From contig NZ_QNUM01000015.1 in NCBI RefSeq assembly GCF_003574655.1, positions 1 to 41,137 of the forward strand: DNA of 41,137 nt, in the 5' to 3' direction. Every line of letters begins with the position of its first letter. Positions within the stretch are counted from its first letter, which is position 1. Shown here one piece after another: positions 1 to 7,343 of the stretch. The notes beneath the pieces were generated by a model. The model was not told where the DNA came from. It was given only the letters and a program-made list of their open reading frames with translations, and did no database searches. The position numbers and the translations under genes were made by a program. The DNA comes from Cohaesibacter haloalkalitolerans. Lineage in GTDB: Bacteria; Pseudomonadota; Alphaproteobacteria; Rhizobiales; Cohaesibacteraceae.

Positions 1-1
1 A

Positions 2-406
2 TTCATCGTGCATCGCTGGTACGACATCTCGCTCAACGGTCTGGCCAAGTTCCACACCCGCAACCTGCCGCGTTTCGAGAGTGCAATGGCTGCCACCGGC
101 AAGGCGCCGCGCTGCATGAGCCTGTCGTTGGCCGCCTGGCTTGCCTTCTACACCGGCGCCTTTGCGGGCAGTGCCGAGCTGCCGCCGCGTGATGCCGAGG
201 ATGTGATTGCGACCATGGCAAAGATCGGTGCGCTGAAGGACAGTGATGGTGTTGCCGCGATGGTCAAGGCCTATCTCGCCGAAGAGAGCATCTGGGGCAA
301 GTCCCTTGCGTCCGACACCCTCGTTGCCGCCGTGGCCGATGCCTATGAATTCCTGACCAAGGGATCCTTCGCTCTTGATGACCTCACCAAGTGGGTCAAT
401 GCCTGA
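2..406 (+). CDS. uxaB: Tagaturonate reductase-like protein (UxaB-type), 3' end only
   Basis: The reading frame is open from the window edge, so the start lies outside. The visible ~134 residues resemble the C-terminal helical domain of the mannitol dehydrogenase superfamily, closest to UxaB (altronate oxidoreductase): a KFHTRNLP stretch followed by LSLAAWLAFYTG matches the KF.aR.LPs...SLAA..afY pattern at the end of UxaB. UxaB reduces D-tagaturonate to D-altronate with NADH in the cytoplasm. The catalytic Rossmann part is not visible, so UxuB or another polyol dehydrogenase cannot be excluded. Two stem-loops follow, so the gene is probably transcriptionally separate from the TRAP operon downstream. 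Its place next to uronate genes supports the call. Confidence 0.65.
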   Translation, partial: FIVHRWYDISLNGLAKFHTRNLPRFESAMAATGKAPRCMSLSLAAWLAFYTGAFAGSAELPPRDAEDVIATMAKIGALKDSDGVAAMVKAYLAEESIWGKSLASDTLVAAVADAYEFLTKGSFALDDLTKWVNA

Positions 407-436
407 GCGAGTTGGTGTCTTTTAGACAATGAAAGC

Positions 437-465
437 GATGCTGGCGGGCGCGGCCTGCCAGCATC
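437..465 (+). terminator. Stem-loop after uxaB (first of two)
   Basis: The 9-bp perfect arms GATGCTGGC and GCCAGCATC enclose an 11-nt GC-rich loop, 30 bp after the uxaB stop. The following CTTGTCAGTTTTC is only weakly T-rich. It is a terminator candidate or a 3' stabilising hairpin. Confidence 0.5.
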
Positions 466-480
466 CTTGTCAGTTTTCAG

Positions 481-520
481 GAAGTCCGAAGTGTGAAAGC
501 TTTCGGGCTTCTTTCTTTTG
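481..520 (+). terminator. Probable rho-independent terminator after uxaB (second)
   Basis: The arms GAAGTCCGAA (481-490) and TTCGGGCTTC (502-511) pair over 10 bp with one G-T wobble and are followed by TTTCTTTTG. This fits an intrinsic terminator better than the hairpin just upstream. Confidence 0.6.
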
Positions 521-709
521 CCTGCCCGGGCATGGGCTCTCCCTCAAGATGCACAGAATTTTCTCTGGAATTGCGGGCAACTTTTTCCTGAAATCGATCC
601 GCCGGTTCGTGTGTTTTTCTCGGATATGGTCTTTTGCATATGATTTTTACCAAATCGGCAAAACATAGGATGTATATCGGAAAACATGCAGATTAATTGG
701 GAATCAAAG

Positions 710-747
710 TTGACATTCTTGCGCATTTTATGTCAATCATGGGATGA
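710..747 (+). promoter_or_regulatory. Promoter/operator region of TRAP operon 1
   Basis: TTGACAT (710-716) and ATGTCAA (730-736) form a perfect inverted repeat with a 13-bp spacer. TTGACA is also a good -35 hexamer; the -10 is not clear. TCATGGGATGA (737-747), itself an inverted repeat around GGG, follows at once. Both elements recur in the gntR/alcohol dehydrogenase intergenic region at 4680-4726, so they are probably operators of that GntR regulator. The remainder of the 407-838 gap holds the two stem-loops above and no convincing gene. Confidence 0.55.
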
Positions 748-838
748 AATGGAGGGCTGGAGGCTCGACCCCCATATCCTTTGCAAGACACGCTTAGACG
801 GGCCTTATTGGTTTCAAGATCCATACATGGGAGGGATT

Positions 839-1813
839 ATGAAAACTCTGCTGAAATACTCATTGGCGGCCGCAGTGGCTTTGACGACTATGGTTGGCGC
901 TGCCTGGGCTGACGTGACGATCAAGGTTGCCTACGAAAACAACCCGGGTGAACCGCTCGACATCGTGGTCAACAAATGGGCCAAGGATCTCGAAGCAAAA
1001 AGCAACGGGACCATCAAGCTTGAGCTGTATCCTAGCTCCCAGCTGGGTTCCAAGCAGGACGTGACCGAGCAGGCCATGTTCGGTTCCAACGTCATCACCA
1101 TCAGTGACGTTGGCTTTCTTGCCGACTTTGTGCCAGACCTTGGCATTCTGTTTGGCCCTTACCTGACCGAAGATCCGGCAAAGCTCTTCGCTATCTACGA
1201 GAGCGACTGGTTCAAGGAAAAGGAAAAGGAACTGAACGAAAAAGGCGTTCATCTGGTCATGAAGAACTACCTCTATGGTGTTCGTGAACTGATCGCCAAC
1301 AAACCGGTTCGTACCCCTGAAGACCTGAAGGGTCTGAAGATCCGTACTCCGAATAACGTCATGCAGATCAAGGCTATTGAAGCCATGGGCGGCACGCCGA
1401 CCCCGATGCCGCTTGGTGAAGCATACACGGCTCTGTCCCAAGGTATCATCGACGGTGTCGAGAACCCGCTTGCCGTTATCTACGGTGCAAAGTTCCAGGA
1501 AGAAGCCAAGTATCTTTCCATGATCAACTACCTGACCAACACGTCCGTGTTCATCGGTGGTGAAGCCTTCTTCAAGACCCTTGATCCGAAAGATCTGGAA
1601 CTGATCCATCAGACCGCTTACGACGCTGGCGTCTACAGCCAGCAGCTGGCCGCTGAAAGCGAAGCAGACTTCATTGCGAAGTTCAAGGAAGCTGGTGTGG
1701 AAGTAATCTATCCTGACGTAGCACCGTTCCGCGAAAAGGCAATGGCTGTCTACTCCCAGTTCCCTGAGTGGAGCGAAGGTCTCTACAACAAGATCCAGGA
1801 ACAGTTGAAGTAA
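839..1813 (+). CDS. dctP: TRAP transporter solute-binding protein DctP (set 1)
   Basis: This is a periplasmic ligand-binding subunit of a tripartite ATP-independent transporter, 324 aa, the usual DctP length. Residues 1-24 are a signal peptide ending AWA before DVTIK. The binding domain carries the family's conserved segment LKGLKIRTPNN with the carboxylate-binding arginine at about residue 169, then the QGIIDGVENPL segment near 201-211. The ATG at 839 is preceded by GGGAGG; an in-frame ATG at 686 is rejected because it would bury the signal peptide. dctQ and dctM follow in order. The family binds organic acids; the neighbourhood suggests a uronate or aldonate, which is inference. Confidence 0.92.
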   Translation: MKTLLKYSLAAAVALTTMVGAAWADVTIKVAYENNPGEPLDIVVNKWAKDLEAKSNGTIKLELYPSSQLGSKQDVTEQAMFGSNVITISDVGFLADFVPDLGILFGPYLTEDPAKLFAIYESDWFKEKEKELNEKGVHLVMKNYLYGVRELIANKPVRTPEDLKGLKIRTPNNVMQIKAIEAMGGTPTPMPLGEAYTALSQGIIDGVENPLAVIYGAKFQEEAKYLSMINYLTNTSVFIGGEAFFKTLDPKDLELIHQTAYDAGVYSQQLAAESEADFIAKFKEAGVEVIYPDVAPFREKAMAVYSQFPEWSEGLYNKIQEQLK

Positions 1814-1831
1814 GTTCCGATACAATGCCTC

Positions 1832-1858
1832 TGCCTGTCGCAGTCCCTGCGGCAGGCA
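1832..1858 (+). other. Stem-loop between dctP and dctQ (set 1)
   Basis: The arms TGCCTGTCGCAG and CTGCGGCAGGCA pair over 12 bp with one G-T wobble and a 3-nt loop (TCC). There is no T-tract, so it more likely protects the upstream dctP mRNA 3' end or modulates read-through than terminates fully. Confidence 0.6.
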
Positions 1859-1890
1859 CGTTCAACGCCTTGACTTGAAACGGAATTCAA

Positions 1891-2379
1891 ATGTCTATAA
1901 CGCGTCGAATCTTCACGATTCTGCTGGGCCTGCCACTTGCCTATCTGGTCCTGGCTACTTCCTATTCGGTTTTCATGCGCTACTGGATGGAAGATCCCAT
2001 TTTGTGGATGGAAGAAACGTCCGGCCTTGCCATGATCTGGGTTGTCATGGTCGGAGCAATGTGCGCCGAGCGGGATGGCGAGAACCTCTCCATCGCATTC
2101 CTGACAGAGCTGATGGGAGAAAAGACCCGACTGATCTGCTCGGTGGTGGTTTCCCTGTTCTCGATCGGGCTGCTGCTCTATATCGCCTATCTCGGGCATA
2201 GCCTTGCCAACCGTGTTGCATTCAAGCTGACGGGCGTGCTGAAGATCTCCTGGTACTGGATCGATATTGCCGTACCGGTTGGCATGGTCGGTGCAGCGGT
2301 CTTCGTTGCCATCAACATGGTCAAGAAAATCCGTGGACTGGACCATCAAGAACATAACAACGAAGGAGAAGCAGCATGA
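1891..2379 (+). CDS. dctQ: TRAP transporter small membrane subunit DctQ (set 1)
   Basis: This 162-aa protein has four predicted hydrophobic segments (about 7-27, 43-60, 85-105 and 122-144), the pattern of DctQ subunits. The DPILWMEETSG stretch after the first helix matches the W.EE motif typical of this family. DctQ links DctM and DctP in the inner membrane. The ATG at 1891 lies 77 bp after dctP, across a stem-loop; its ribosome site is weak (GGAATTCAA). The 3' end overlaps dctM by 4 bases (ATGA), showing translational coupling. Confidence 0.88.
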   Translation: MSITRRIFTILLGLPLAYLVLATSYSVFMRYWMEDPILWMEETSGLAMIWVVMVGAMCAERDGENLSIAFLTELMGEKTRLICSVVVSLFSIGLLLYIAYLGHSLANRVAFKLTGVLKISWYWIDIAVPVGMVGAAVFVAINMVKKIRGLDHQEHNNEGEAA

Positions 2380-3659
2380 CCTGGCTGTGGATCATCCCTC
2401 TCATGTTGTTGGCCTTTGCGCTCAACATGCGCCTCTATCTCGGCATCCTTTTGGCCGTTCTCTGCTACTTCACCTTTTTCTCCTTCACGCCGCCTGAAAT
2501 CGCCATCCAGCGTTTCATCGCACCGGCGCTGAACACATCGCTGCTGGCTATTCCATTCTTCGTCATGCTCGGCACGCTGATGGCCCACTCCGGGGTTGCC
2601 GAGCGCATCATCGACGTTGCGCTGCTGATGGTTGGCCGCATCCGTGGTGGTCTTGCCCTGACCAACATTCTGGTATCGAGCCTTCTGGGCGGTCTTTCCG
2701 CATCGAACCTTGCCGACAGCGCCATGCTGACCCGCATGATGGTTCCGGAAATGGAACGTCATGGCTATGACCGTGGCTTCTCTGCTGCTGTTACCGCTGC
2801 CGGTTCGCTGATCACGCCAATCATTCCTCCCGGAATTGCGCTGATCATCTACGCGCTGATCGCCGACGTCTCCGTTGCCTCCATGTTCATGGCTGGTATC
2901 ATACCCGGCCTGCTCTGCGCCTTCCTCTTGATGGTCACCGCCTATCTGGTTTCGGTCAAGCGCGGCTATCTGCCAAAGAGCATGAAGCGTCCGACCCCAC
3001 GCGAAGCTGGCATTACGCTGCTGCGCTCCTGGCCAGCCTTCCTGCTGATCATCGTCATCATCGGCGGTATCCGTCTTGGCATCTTCACGCCAACGGAAGC
3101 CGGTGCTGTCGCTGTGCTTGCCATCATCCTGATCGGTACCCTGCTGCACCGCACGATGACCTTTGGTGACATTCTCAACTCGGTTTATTCCGCTGGCAAA
3201 TCCACGGCATCCGTGCTGCTGATCATCATGGCCAGTGGTGCTCTTGGCTGGATCTTCTCGAACGAAAAGGCCGGTCTGGCATTCGCCGAGATGATCACCC
3301 ACTTCACCACCAACAAGTATCTGTTCCTTATCACGCTCAACATTGCCCTTCTGTTTTTCGGCATGTTGATCGAAGGAACGGCGCTGATGATCATTCTGGT
3401 GCCGCTGCTCAAACCGACCCTGATGAGCATGGGGATCGATCCGGTGCATTTCGGCATCATCATGATCCTCAACATGTCCATCGGCACGCTGACGCCGCCG
3501 GTTGGTACGGTGATGCTGGTTGTCTCGCAACTCGCCAATGTGGACGTGATGCGCTTTACCAAGGCTGCGGTGCCGTTCTACATCGCCCTGTTCATTGCGC
3601 TTGGTCTGGTGATCTTCATTCCGGAGATCTCCCTGCTGCTGCCACACATGAGCCAGTAG
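2376..3659 (+). CDS. dctM: TRAP transporter large permease DctM (set 1)
   Basis: This 427-aa, highly hydrophobic protein has about 11-12 membrane segments and is the ion-coupled substrate channel of the TRAP system. Family landmarks are visible: IPFFVMLGTLM near residue 60, the GSLITPIIPPGIALIIYA segment near residue 142, and GIIMILNMSIGTLTPPVG in the C-terminal half. The last two are the two inverted-repeat substrate-site hairpins. It overlaps dctQ by ATGA and ends 20 bp before a strong terminator, so dctPQM is a self-contained operon. Confidence 0.92.
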   Translation: MTWLWIIPLMLLAFALNMRLYLGILLAVLCYFTFFSFTPPEIAIQRFIAPALNTSLLAIPFFVMLGTLMAHSGVAERIIDVALLMVGRIRGGLALTNILVSSLLGGLSASNLADSAMLTRMMVPEMERHGYDRGFSAAVTAAGSLITPIIPPGIALIIYALIADVSVASMFMAGIIPGLLCAFLLMVTAYLVSVKRGYLPKSMKRPTPREAGITLLRSWPAFLLIIVIIGGIRLGIFTPTEAGAVAVLAIILIGTLLHRTMTFGDILNSVYSAGKSTASVLLIIMASGALGWIFSNEKAGLAFAEMITHFTTNKYLFLITLNIALLFFGMLIEGTALMIILVPLLKPTLMSMGIDPVHFGIIMILNMSIGTLTPPVGTVMLVVSQLANVDVMRFTKAAVPFYIALFIALGLVIFIPEISLLLPHMSQ

Positions 3660-3679
3660 GCTTCAGGAACACACCAATC

Positions 3680-3714
3680 AAAAAGCCCCGTGGAGCGATC
3701 CGCGGGGCTTTTTT
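3680..3714 (+). terminator. Rho-independent terminator of TRAP operon 1
   Basis: AAAAAGCCCCG pairs with CGGGGCTTTTTT and the transcript ends in six T. The A-run on the left arm makes it potentially bidirectional, which suits the convergent gntR gene ending at 3822. Confidence 0.85.
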
Positions 3715-3821
3715 CATGTCTGGCTGTTTGCGATGTCGGTCAAGATGGCCTTGGCTGTCGAGAGGCAAAGTGGCATGACGCGGGGACCTGAGCATGGAGC
3801 AGCAAGGGCGCTTGGCGCCTT

Positions 3822-4559
3822 TTAACGCGCAGCTTCCGGGGCCGTATCGGCCTCGTTGTCGCCGCCATTCTTGGAAAAGAAGTCGGGGTTGTTTCTGACC
3901 CAGCTCTGCACACCGGAAACATGGGCATACATGGCGTATTTCGCTCCTTCCACATCCTGAGCCTCAATGCAGTTGAGCACGGCTTCGTGCTCGATGCGCA
4001 GGTTGTTGGTGGCGCTTTCGGTTAGCCGGTTGCGCCAGATGCGGGCACGCAGGGCAGGGGCGGAGACCACATTGAGCAGGGATGCCATGATCGGATTCTT
4101 GGTCGTTTCCGCGATGATGTGATGGAACTCGGAGTCCTTCTTGAGCAGGGTGTCCGTGTCCTCGGCCCTGACCATCGCCATGTGGCATTTCTTGAGCCGG
4201 TCGAGATCGGCCTTGGTGCGCCGGGCGGCGGCGATGGCCGTGGTGTGCAGTTCCATCAGGATGCGGATTTCGAGGAACCAGAGCACGGCTTCCGGCCCGG
4301 AGACGTCAACCGCGAAGCGCAGGGTTTCAATCATCTGGGTCGGATCCAGTCCGGAGACATAGGTTCCATCGCCTTGCCGGGCTTCAAGAATTTTCATCGC
4401 GCTCATGGCGCGAACGGCTTCTCTGAGAGAGTTGCGCGAAACACCGAGCTGGGCCGAGAATTCGGTTTCGTTTGGCAGTCGATCCCCCGGCTTGATTTCA
4501 CCGGAACGAATCAGGTTCTGAACCAGTGAAATGGCCAAATCCACCTTTGGGCTACTCAT
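3822..4559 (-). CDS. GntR-family transcriptional regulator, FCD (FadR-type)
   Basis: This 245-aa protein has an N-terminal GntR winged helix: GDRLPNETEFSAQLGVSRNSLREAVR at about residues 25-50, then the wing GDGTYVSG. An FCD effector domain follows, in which EFHH and later IEHEAV histidines fit the family's metal/ligand site. Such proteins repress sugar-acid genes and release DNA on binding a uronate or related acid. The start at 4559 is chosen because AGAGGTG lies 8 bases upstream; an ATG 36 bases earlier lacks a ribosome site. The gene is divergent from an alcohol dehydrogenase and its upstream region shares operator-like dyads with the TRAP promoter at 710-747. It most likely regulates itself, the dehydrogenase and TRAP operon 1. 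Confidence 0.88.
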   Translation of the reverse strand: MSSPKVDLAISLVQNLIRSGEIKPGDRLPNETEFSAQLGVSRNSLREAVRAMSAMKILEARQGDGTYVSGLDPTQMIETLRFAVDVSGPEAVLWFLEIRILMELHTTAIAAARRTKADLDRLKKCHMAMVRAEDTDTLLKKDSEFHHIIAETTKNPIMASLLNVVSAPALRARIWRNRLTESATNNLRIEHEAVLNCIEAQDVEGAKYAMYAHVSGVQSWVRNNPDFFSKNGGDNEADTAPEAAR

Positions 4560-4679
4560 GTTTGTGGGCACCTCTTCAAAGAATGTCGGAACCACACATT
4601 AGCAATTGGTGGCCGTAAGTCAATGATCCTATCAATGGCAAAAAATTGGCACAAATCACCCCGAATTTTCCAGCAGTTA

Positions 4680-4726
4680 TTGACATTCATCCCATGAATA
4701 TGTCATAAACATCCCATCAATGATGG
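4680..4726. promoter_or_regulatory. Operator/promoter cluster between gntR and alcohol dehydrogenase
   Basis: TTGACA at 4680 overlaps TGACAT-N13-ATGTCA (4681-4705), the same dyad with the same spacer as at 711-735. Inside it is the perfect palindrome ATTCAT-CCC-ATGAAT (4685-4699), sharing TCATCCCATGA with 737-747. A second palindrome, CCATCA-A-TGATGG, lies at 4714-4726, and a weaker TGATCCTATCA at 4624-4634. The cluster is the likely binding site of the adjacent GntR protein; the direction of the promoter(s) is inferred. Confidence 0.6.
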
Positions 4727-4729
4727 ATA

Positions 4730-5023
4730 TTTGAGAAAAGTATCAGGTAAAACACTGAATTTTTCCGTATTCATGGGAGCTATCTTTAAAATGCGTTGAG
4801 AAGCATCCAAGAGTTATCAAACATGCCCGGGCGGTCGAGACGGGCCTGACGATTGACGTAGAGCCATCTATCACAGGCCAAATCCTCCCAAGACGCTTGG
4901 TTCCACCGCAATCCCCCTCAAGAGGTGAGTGGTTCCAAAGGTCTCCTGCCCGGGCGTGAAACCAATACCAAGAATTGGGGGCGGGTGCCGTTCCCGAAAG
5001 AAATATCGCTAAGGAGTTAAGTG
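4730..5023 (+). other. Long leader of the alcohol dehydrogenase gene
   Basis: About 300 bases separate the operator cluster from the dehydrogenase and hold no credible gene. The decamer TGCCCGGGCG occurs twice as a direct repeat (4824-4833 and 4947-4956), each with a self-complementary core, and TGCCCGGGCA also occurs at 523-532 upstream of TRAP operon 1. TTCATGGGA at about 4771 is a partial copy of the operator core. The stretch could be a structured 5' UTR, or the true promoter may be closer to the gene. No known riboswitch was recognised. Confidence 0.35.
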
Positions 5024-6040
5024 ATGAAAGCGCTTTGCATTGTAGATGCTGAGAAAAGTGAAGTTCGCGATGTCGAACCAATGACCATGGGGCCGGACGA
5101 TGTGGTCGTTCAGGTCTCTTACGTTGGCTTCTGCGGCAGTGACCTCAACACCTATATGGGCAAGAACCCGCTGGTTCAGCTGCCACGCATTCCCGGTCAT
5201 GAAGCATCTGGCTTCATCATCGAAAAGGGAGCCAATGTCAGCGCGGATCTGAAGATCGGCCAGTCTGTCATCCTGTGGCCTTACTCCGCCTGTGGCCATT
5301 GCAGCAGCTGCCGCGCCGGCCGTTACAATGCCTGCCGCTACAACGAAACCCTTGGCGTTCAGCGCGATGGCGCTCTGCGCGAGAAAATGGTCATCCGCGC
5401 CGATTGCGTCGTGCCGAACGACAGCCTGAGTCCGAAACGTCAGGTTCTGGTCGAGCCGCTTTCCGTTGGTTTCCATGCTGCTGCCCGTGGTCGTACCCAG
5501 GCTGGCGAAACCGTGGTCGTTCTGGGCTGTGGCATGATCGGCGTTGGCGCCATCATGGGCGCTGCTGCCCGCGGCGCACGTGTCATTGCCGTTGATACCA
5601 GCACCGACAAGGAAGCTATTGCGAAACTGGCTGGTGCTTCCGAGTTCCTCAGCCTCAGCGGTGAAGAGCTGGTCAAGAAGGTCAACGAACTGACCGACGA
5701 CAACGGCGCCAATGTGGTCATCGAGGCTGTTGGTCTGCCGATCACCTTCACCACCGCTGTTGACATTGCCTGCTTCTGCGGTCGCGTGGTCTATGTCGGC
5801 TACTCCAAGGCTCCGGTTACCTATGAAACCAAGTTCTTCAACCTCAAGGAACTGGACATCATGGGCTCCCGCAATGCCATGCGCGAAGACTTCGATGCGG
5901 TTATCGCTGCCCTGCTGAAGATGGGTGACGACATGGACAAGCTGATCACCAAGACCTTCCCGATGGATGAAGCCGCCGACGTGCTGCCTTATTGGGAAAA
6001 GAACAAGAACGACGTTCTCAAGCTGGTTGTTGAACTCTGA
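5024..6040 (+). CDS. Zinc-dependent alcohol dehydrogenase, sugar-acid type (RspB/LgoD-like)
   Basis: This 338-aa medium-chain dehydrogenase is probably cytoplasmic. Catalytic-zinc ligands are Cys37, His59 and Glu60, with Glu144. The structural-zinc cysteines 90, 93, 96 and 104 are complete (CGHCSSC...C). The NAD-binding GCGMIG motif is at 168-173. The RspB/LgoD branch oxidises C5 of aldonates such as L-galactonate to tagaturonate. That would fit the nearby UxaB-type reductase, but the substrate is inference. AAGGAG lies 8 bases before the ATG at 5024; a GTG immediately upstream (5021) is an alternative. The gene is divergent from gntR and ends in its own terminator. Confidence 0.85.
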   Translation: MKALCIVDAEKSEVRDVEPMTMGPDDVVVQVSYVGFCGSDLNTYMGKNPLVQLPRIPGHEASGFIIEKGANVSADLKIGQSVILWPYSACGHCSSCRAGRYNACRYNETLGVQRDGALREKMVIRADCVVPNDSLSPKRQVLVEPLSVGFHAAARGRTQAGETVVVLGCGMIGVGAIMGAAARGARVIAVDTSTDKEAIAKLAGASEFLSLSGEELVKKVNELTDDNGANVVIEAVGLPITFTTAVDIACFCGRVVYVGYSKAPVTYETKFFNLKELDIMGSRNAMREDFDAVIAALLKMGDDMDKLITKTFPMDEAADVLPYWEKNKNDVLKLVVEL

Positions 6041-6113
6041 GACTGACGTTATCCTGCCCTTAGTGGCAGTTTCCGGGGTGACCGGAAGAAAACAAGTCTG
6101 ACCCGAAACGAAG

Positions 6114-6151
6114 CAGGGGCGAATTGCGTGAAAGCGGTTCGCCCCTGTTTT
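6114..6151 (+). terminator. Rho-independent terminator after alcohol dehydrogenase
   Basis: Perfect 10-bp arms CAGGGGCGAA (6114-6123) and TTCGCCCCTG (6138-6147), a 14-nt loop and four T. It separates the dehydrogenase from the lactonase-ABC transporter run. No clear promoter was identified in the rest of the 6041-6363 gap. Confidence 0.8.
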
Positions 6152-6363
6152 GCATCGAGCTGACAGTGCAATTCCCGCTGCGTCCTTGTGGCCAGGAGTG
6201 AACTGGAACGGCTCAAAAACTGCTGAAATCTGAGCTTCTTGCGAGAAAGGGCGCAGCAGATATGCGGGAATCCGCATGCGATTTGTCATATCCACCCTGT
6301 GACCGAATTCGGGAGCTGATAGCCTCTGGTCAACGCGAAGACCAAGAGAGTGGGAGCAGGAAC

Positions 6364-7269
6364 GTGCCAACAGCGGAGATCTATCGTTTTAGCGACGACT
6401 ATATGCAATTGACCTTGCCGGGCGCTTCAATCGAGCGACTGAATACAGGCAATCTGTGGGCCGAAGGTCCGGTCTATTTCCCCGCAGGAGATTTTCTCAT
6501 CTGGTCGGACATTCCCAACGACTGCCAGTGGCAGTGGGTGCCCGGGCTTGGCTGTCGGGTCTACAGCCACCACTCCAACAATTCCAACGGCAACACGCGG
6601 GATCGTCAGGGGCGACTGGTTTCATGCCAGCATCTGACCCGTTCGGTTGTCCGGACCGAATGGGATGGCAGCACCACGACCCTTGCCGATGGCCACGATG
6701 GCAAACCTCTCAATTCCCCCAATGATGTCATCGTTGCTTCCGACGGGGCTGTCTGGTTCACGGATCCGAGCTACGGCATCCTCAGCGACTATGAAGGCAA
6801 GAAGAGCACGCCGGAACAGGCGGGCTGCTATGTCTACCGCATTGATCCGGATACCGGCGCTGTGACGGCCATGATAACCTCGCTGAAAATGCCGAACGGA
6901 TTGGCATTTTCACCGGATGAAAAAACGCTTTATGTGGCTGACTCCAGCCGGTCGCACTATAGCGATGGCTATCATCACATCTTTGCCTTCGATGTTGGGC
7001 CGGACTGGTCGTTGAGCAATCAGCGGGTCTTCGCCGAGATCGAACATGGTGTGCCCGATGGTATGCGGACTGATGAACTGGGCAATCTATGGTCTTCATC
7101 AGCAAGGGGGGTCGAGACCTACGGGCCGGATGGCTCGCACAAGGGCTACATCGCGATACCGGAAACAGTTTCAAATCTTTGTTTTGGTGGCAGGAAGCGC
7201 AATCGCCTCTTCATCACGGCGTCGACATCCGTCTATGCCGTCTATGTTGCCGTCAAAGGGAGTGAGTAA
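6364..7269 (+). CDS. SMP-30/gluconolactonase family protein
   Basis: This 301-aa six-bladed beta-propeller lactonase hydrolyses sugar lactones to aldonates. Landmarks are WAEGPVYFP near the N-terminus (metal-ligand Glu), NSPNDVIVASDGAVWFTDPSYG in the middle (Asn ligand) and ADSSRSH (Asp ligand), so the divalent-metal site looks complete. I prefer the GTG at 6364, with GGGAG seven bases upstream, because it gives the usual family length. An ATG at 6262 would add 34 residues without similarity to the family. It precedes an ABC sugar importer in the same direction, suggesting that the imported sugar is oxidised to a lactone and opened here. No signal peptide is evident. Confidence 0.85.
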   Translation: MPTAEIYRFSDDYMQLTLPGASIERLNTGNLWAEGPVYFPAGDFLIWSDIPNDCQWQWVPGLGCRVYSHHSNNSNGNTRDRQGRLVSCQHLTRSVVRTEWDGSTTTLADGHDGKPLNSPNDVIVASDGAVWFTDPSYGILSDYEGKKSTPEQAGCYVYRIDPDTGAVTAMITSLKMPNGLAFSPDEKTLYVADSSRSHYSDGYHHIFAFDVGPDWSLSNQRVFAEIEHGVPDGMRTDELGNLWSSSARGVETYGPDGSHKGYIAIPETVSNLCFGGRKRNRLFITASTSVYAVYVAVKGSE

Positions 7270-7275
7270 GAAAGA

Positions 7276-7297
7276 CCGCCGGCGATCTGGCCGGCGG
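7276..7297 (+). other. Stem-loop between lactonase and binding-protein gene
   Basis: Perfect 8-bp arms CCGCCGGC and GCCGGCGG with a 6-nt loop, no T-tract. It is a possible mRNA processing or stability element just before the gene for the abundant periplasmic protein. Confidence 0.5.
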
Positions 7298-7343
7298 GCA
7301 GGACTGACAATCGGAGTTGAACATTTTTCAATGGGAGTAAGAA

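Noticed and set aside
429-668. Small plus-strand open frame after uxaB
   Set aside because: It runs through two stem-loops that look like terminators, has no ribosome site and no recognisable product.
686-838. N-terminal extension of the first dctP
   Set aside because: It would place 51 residues before a good signal peptide, and it overlaps the promoter/operator dyad.
860-1825. Open frame of about 320 codons on the minus strand
   Set aside because: It is antisense to dctP, whose signal peptide and family motifs are clear.
2346-3647. Open frame of about 430 codons on the minus strand
   Set aside because: It is antisense to dctM, has a low-complexity composition rich in His/Gln/Asp and no recognisable domain.
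4743-5081. Minus-strand open frame in the dehydrogenase leader
   Set aside because: No ribosome site, overlap with the dehydrogenase start, and a biased composition without recognisable features.
5009-6370. Minus-strand open frame of about 450 codons opposite the alcohol dehydrogenase
   Set aside because: The plus-strand gene has complete zinc and NAD motifs; the antisense frame shows no domain.
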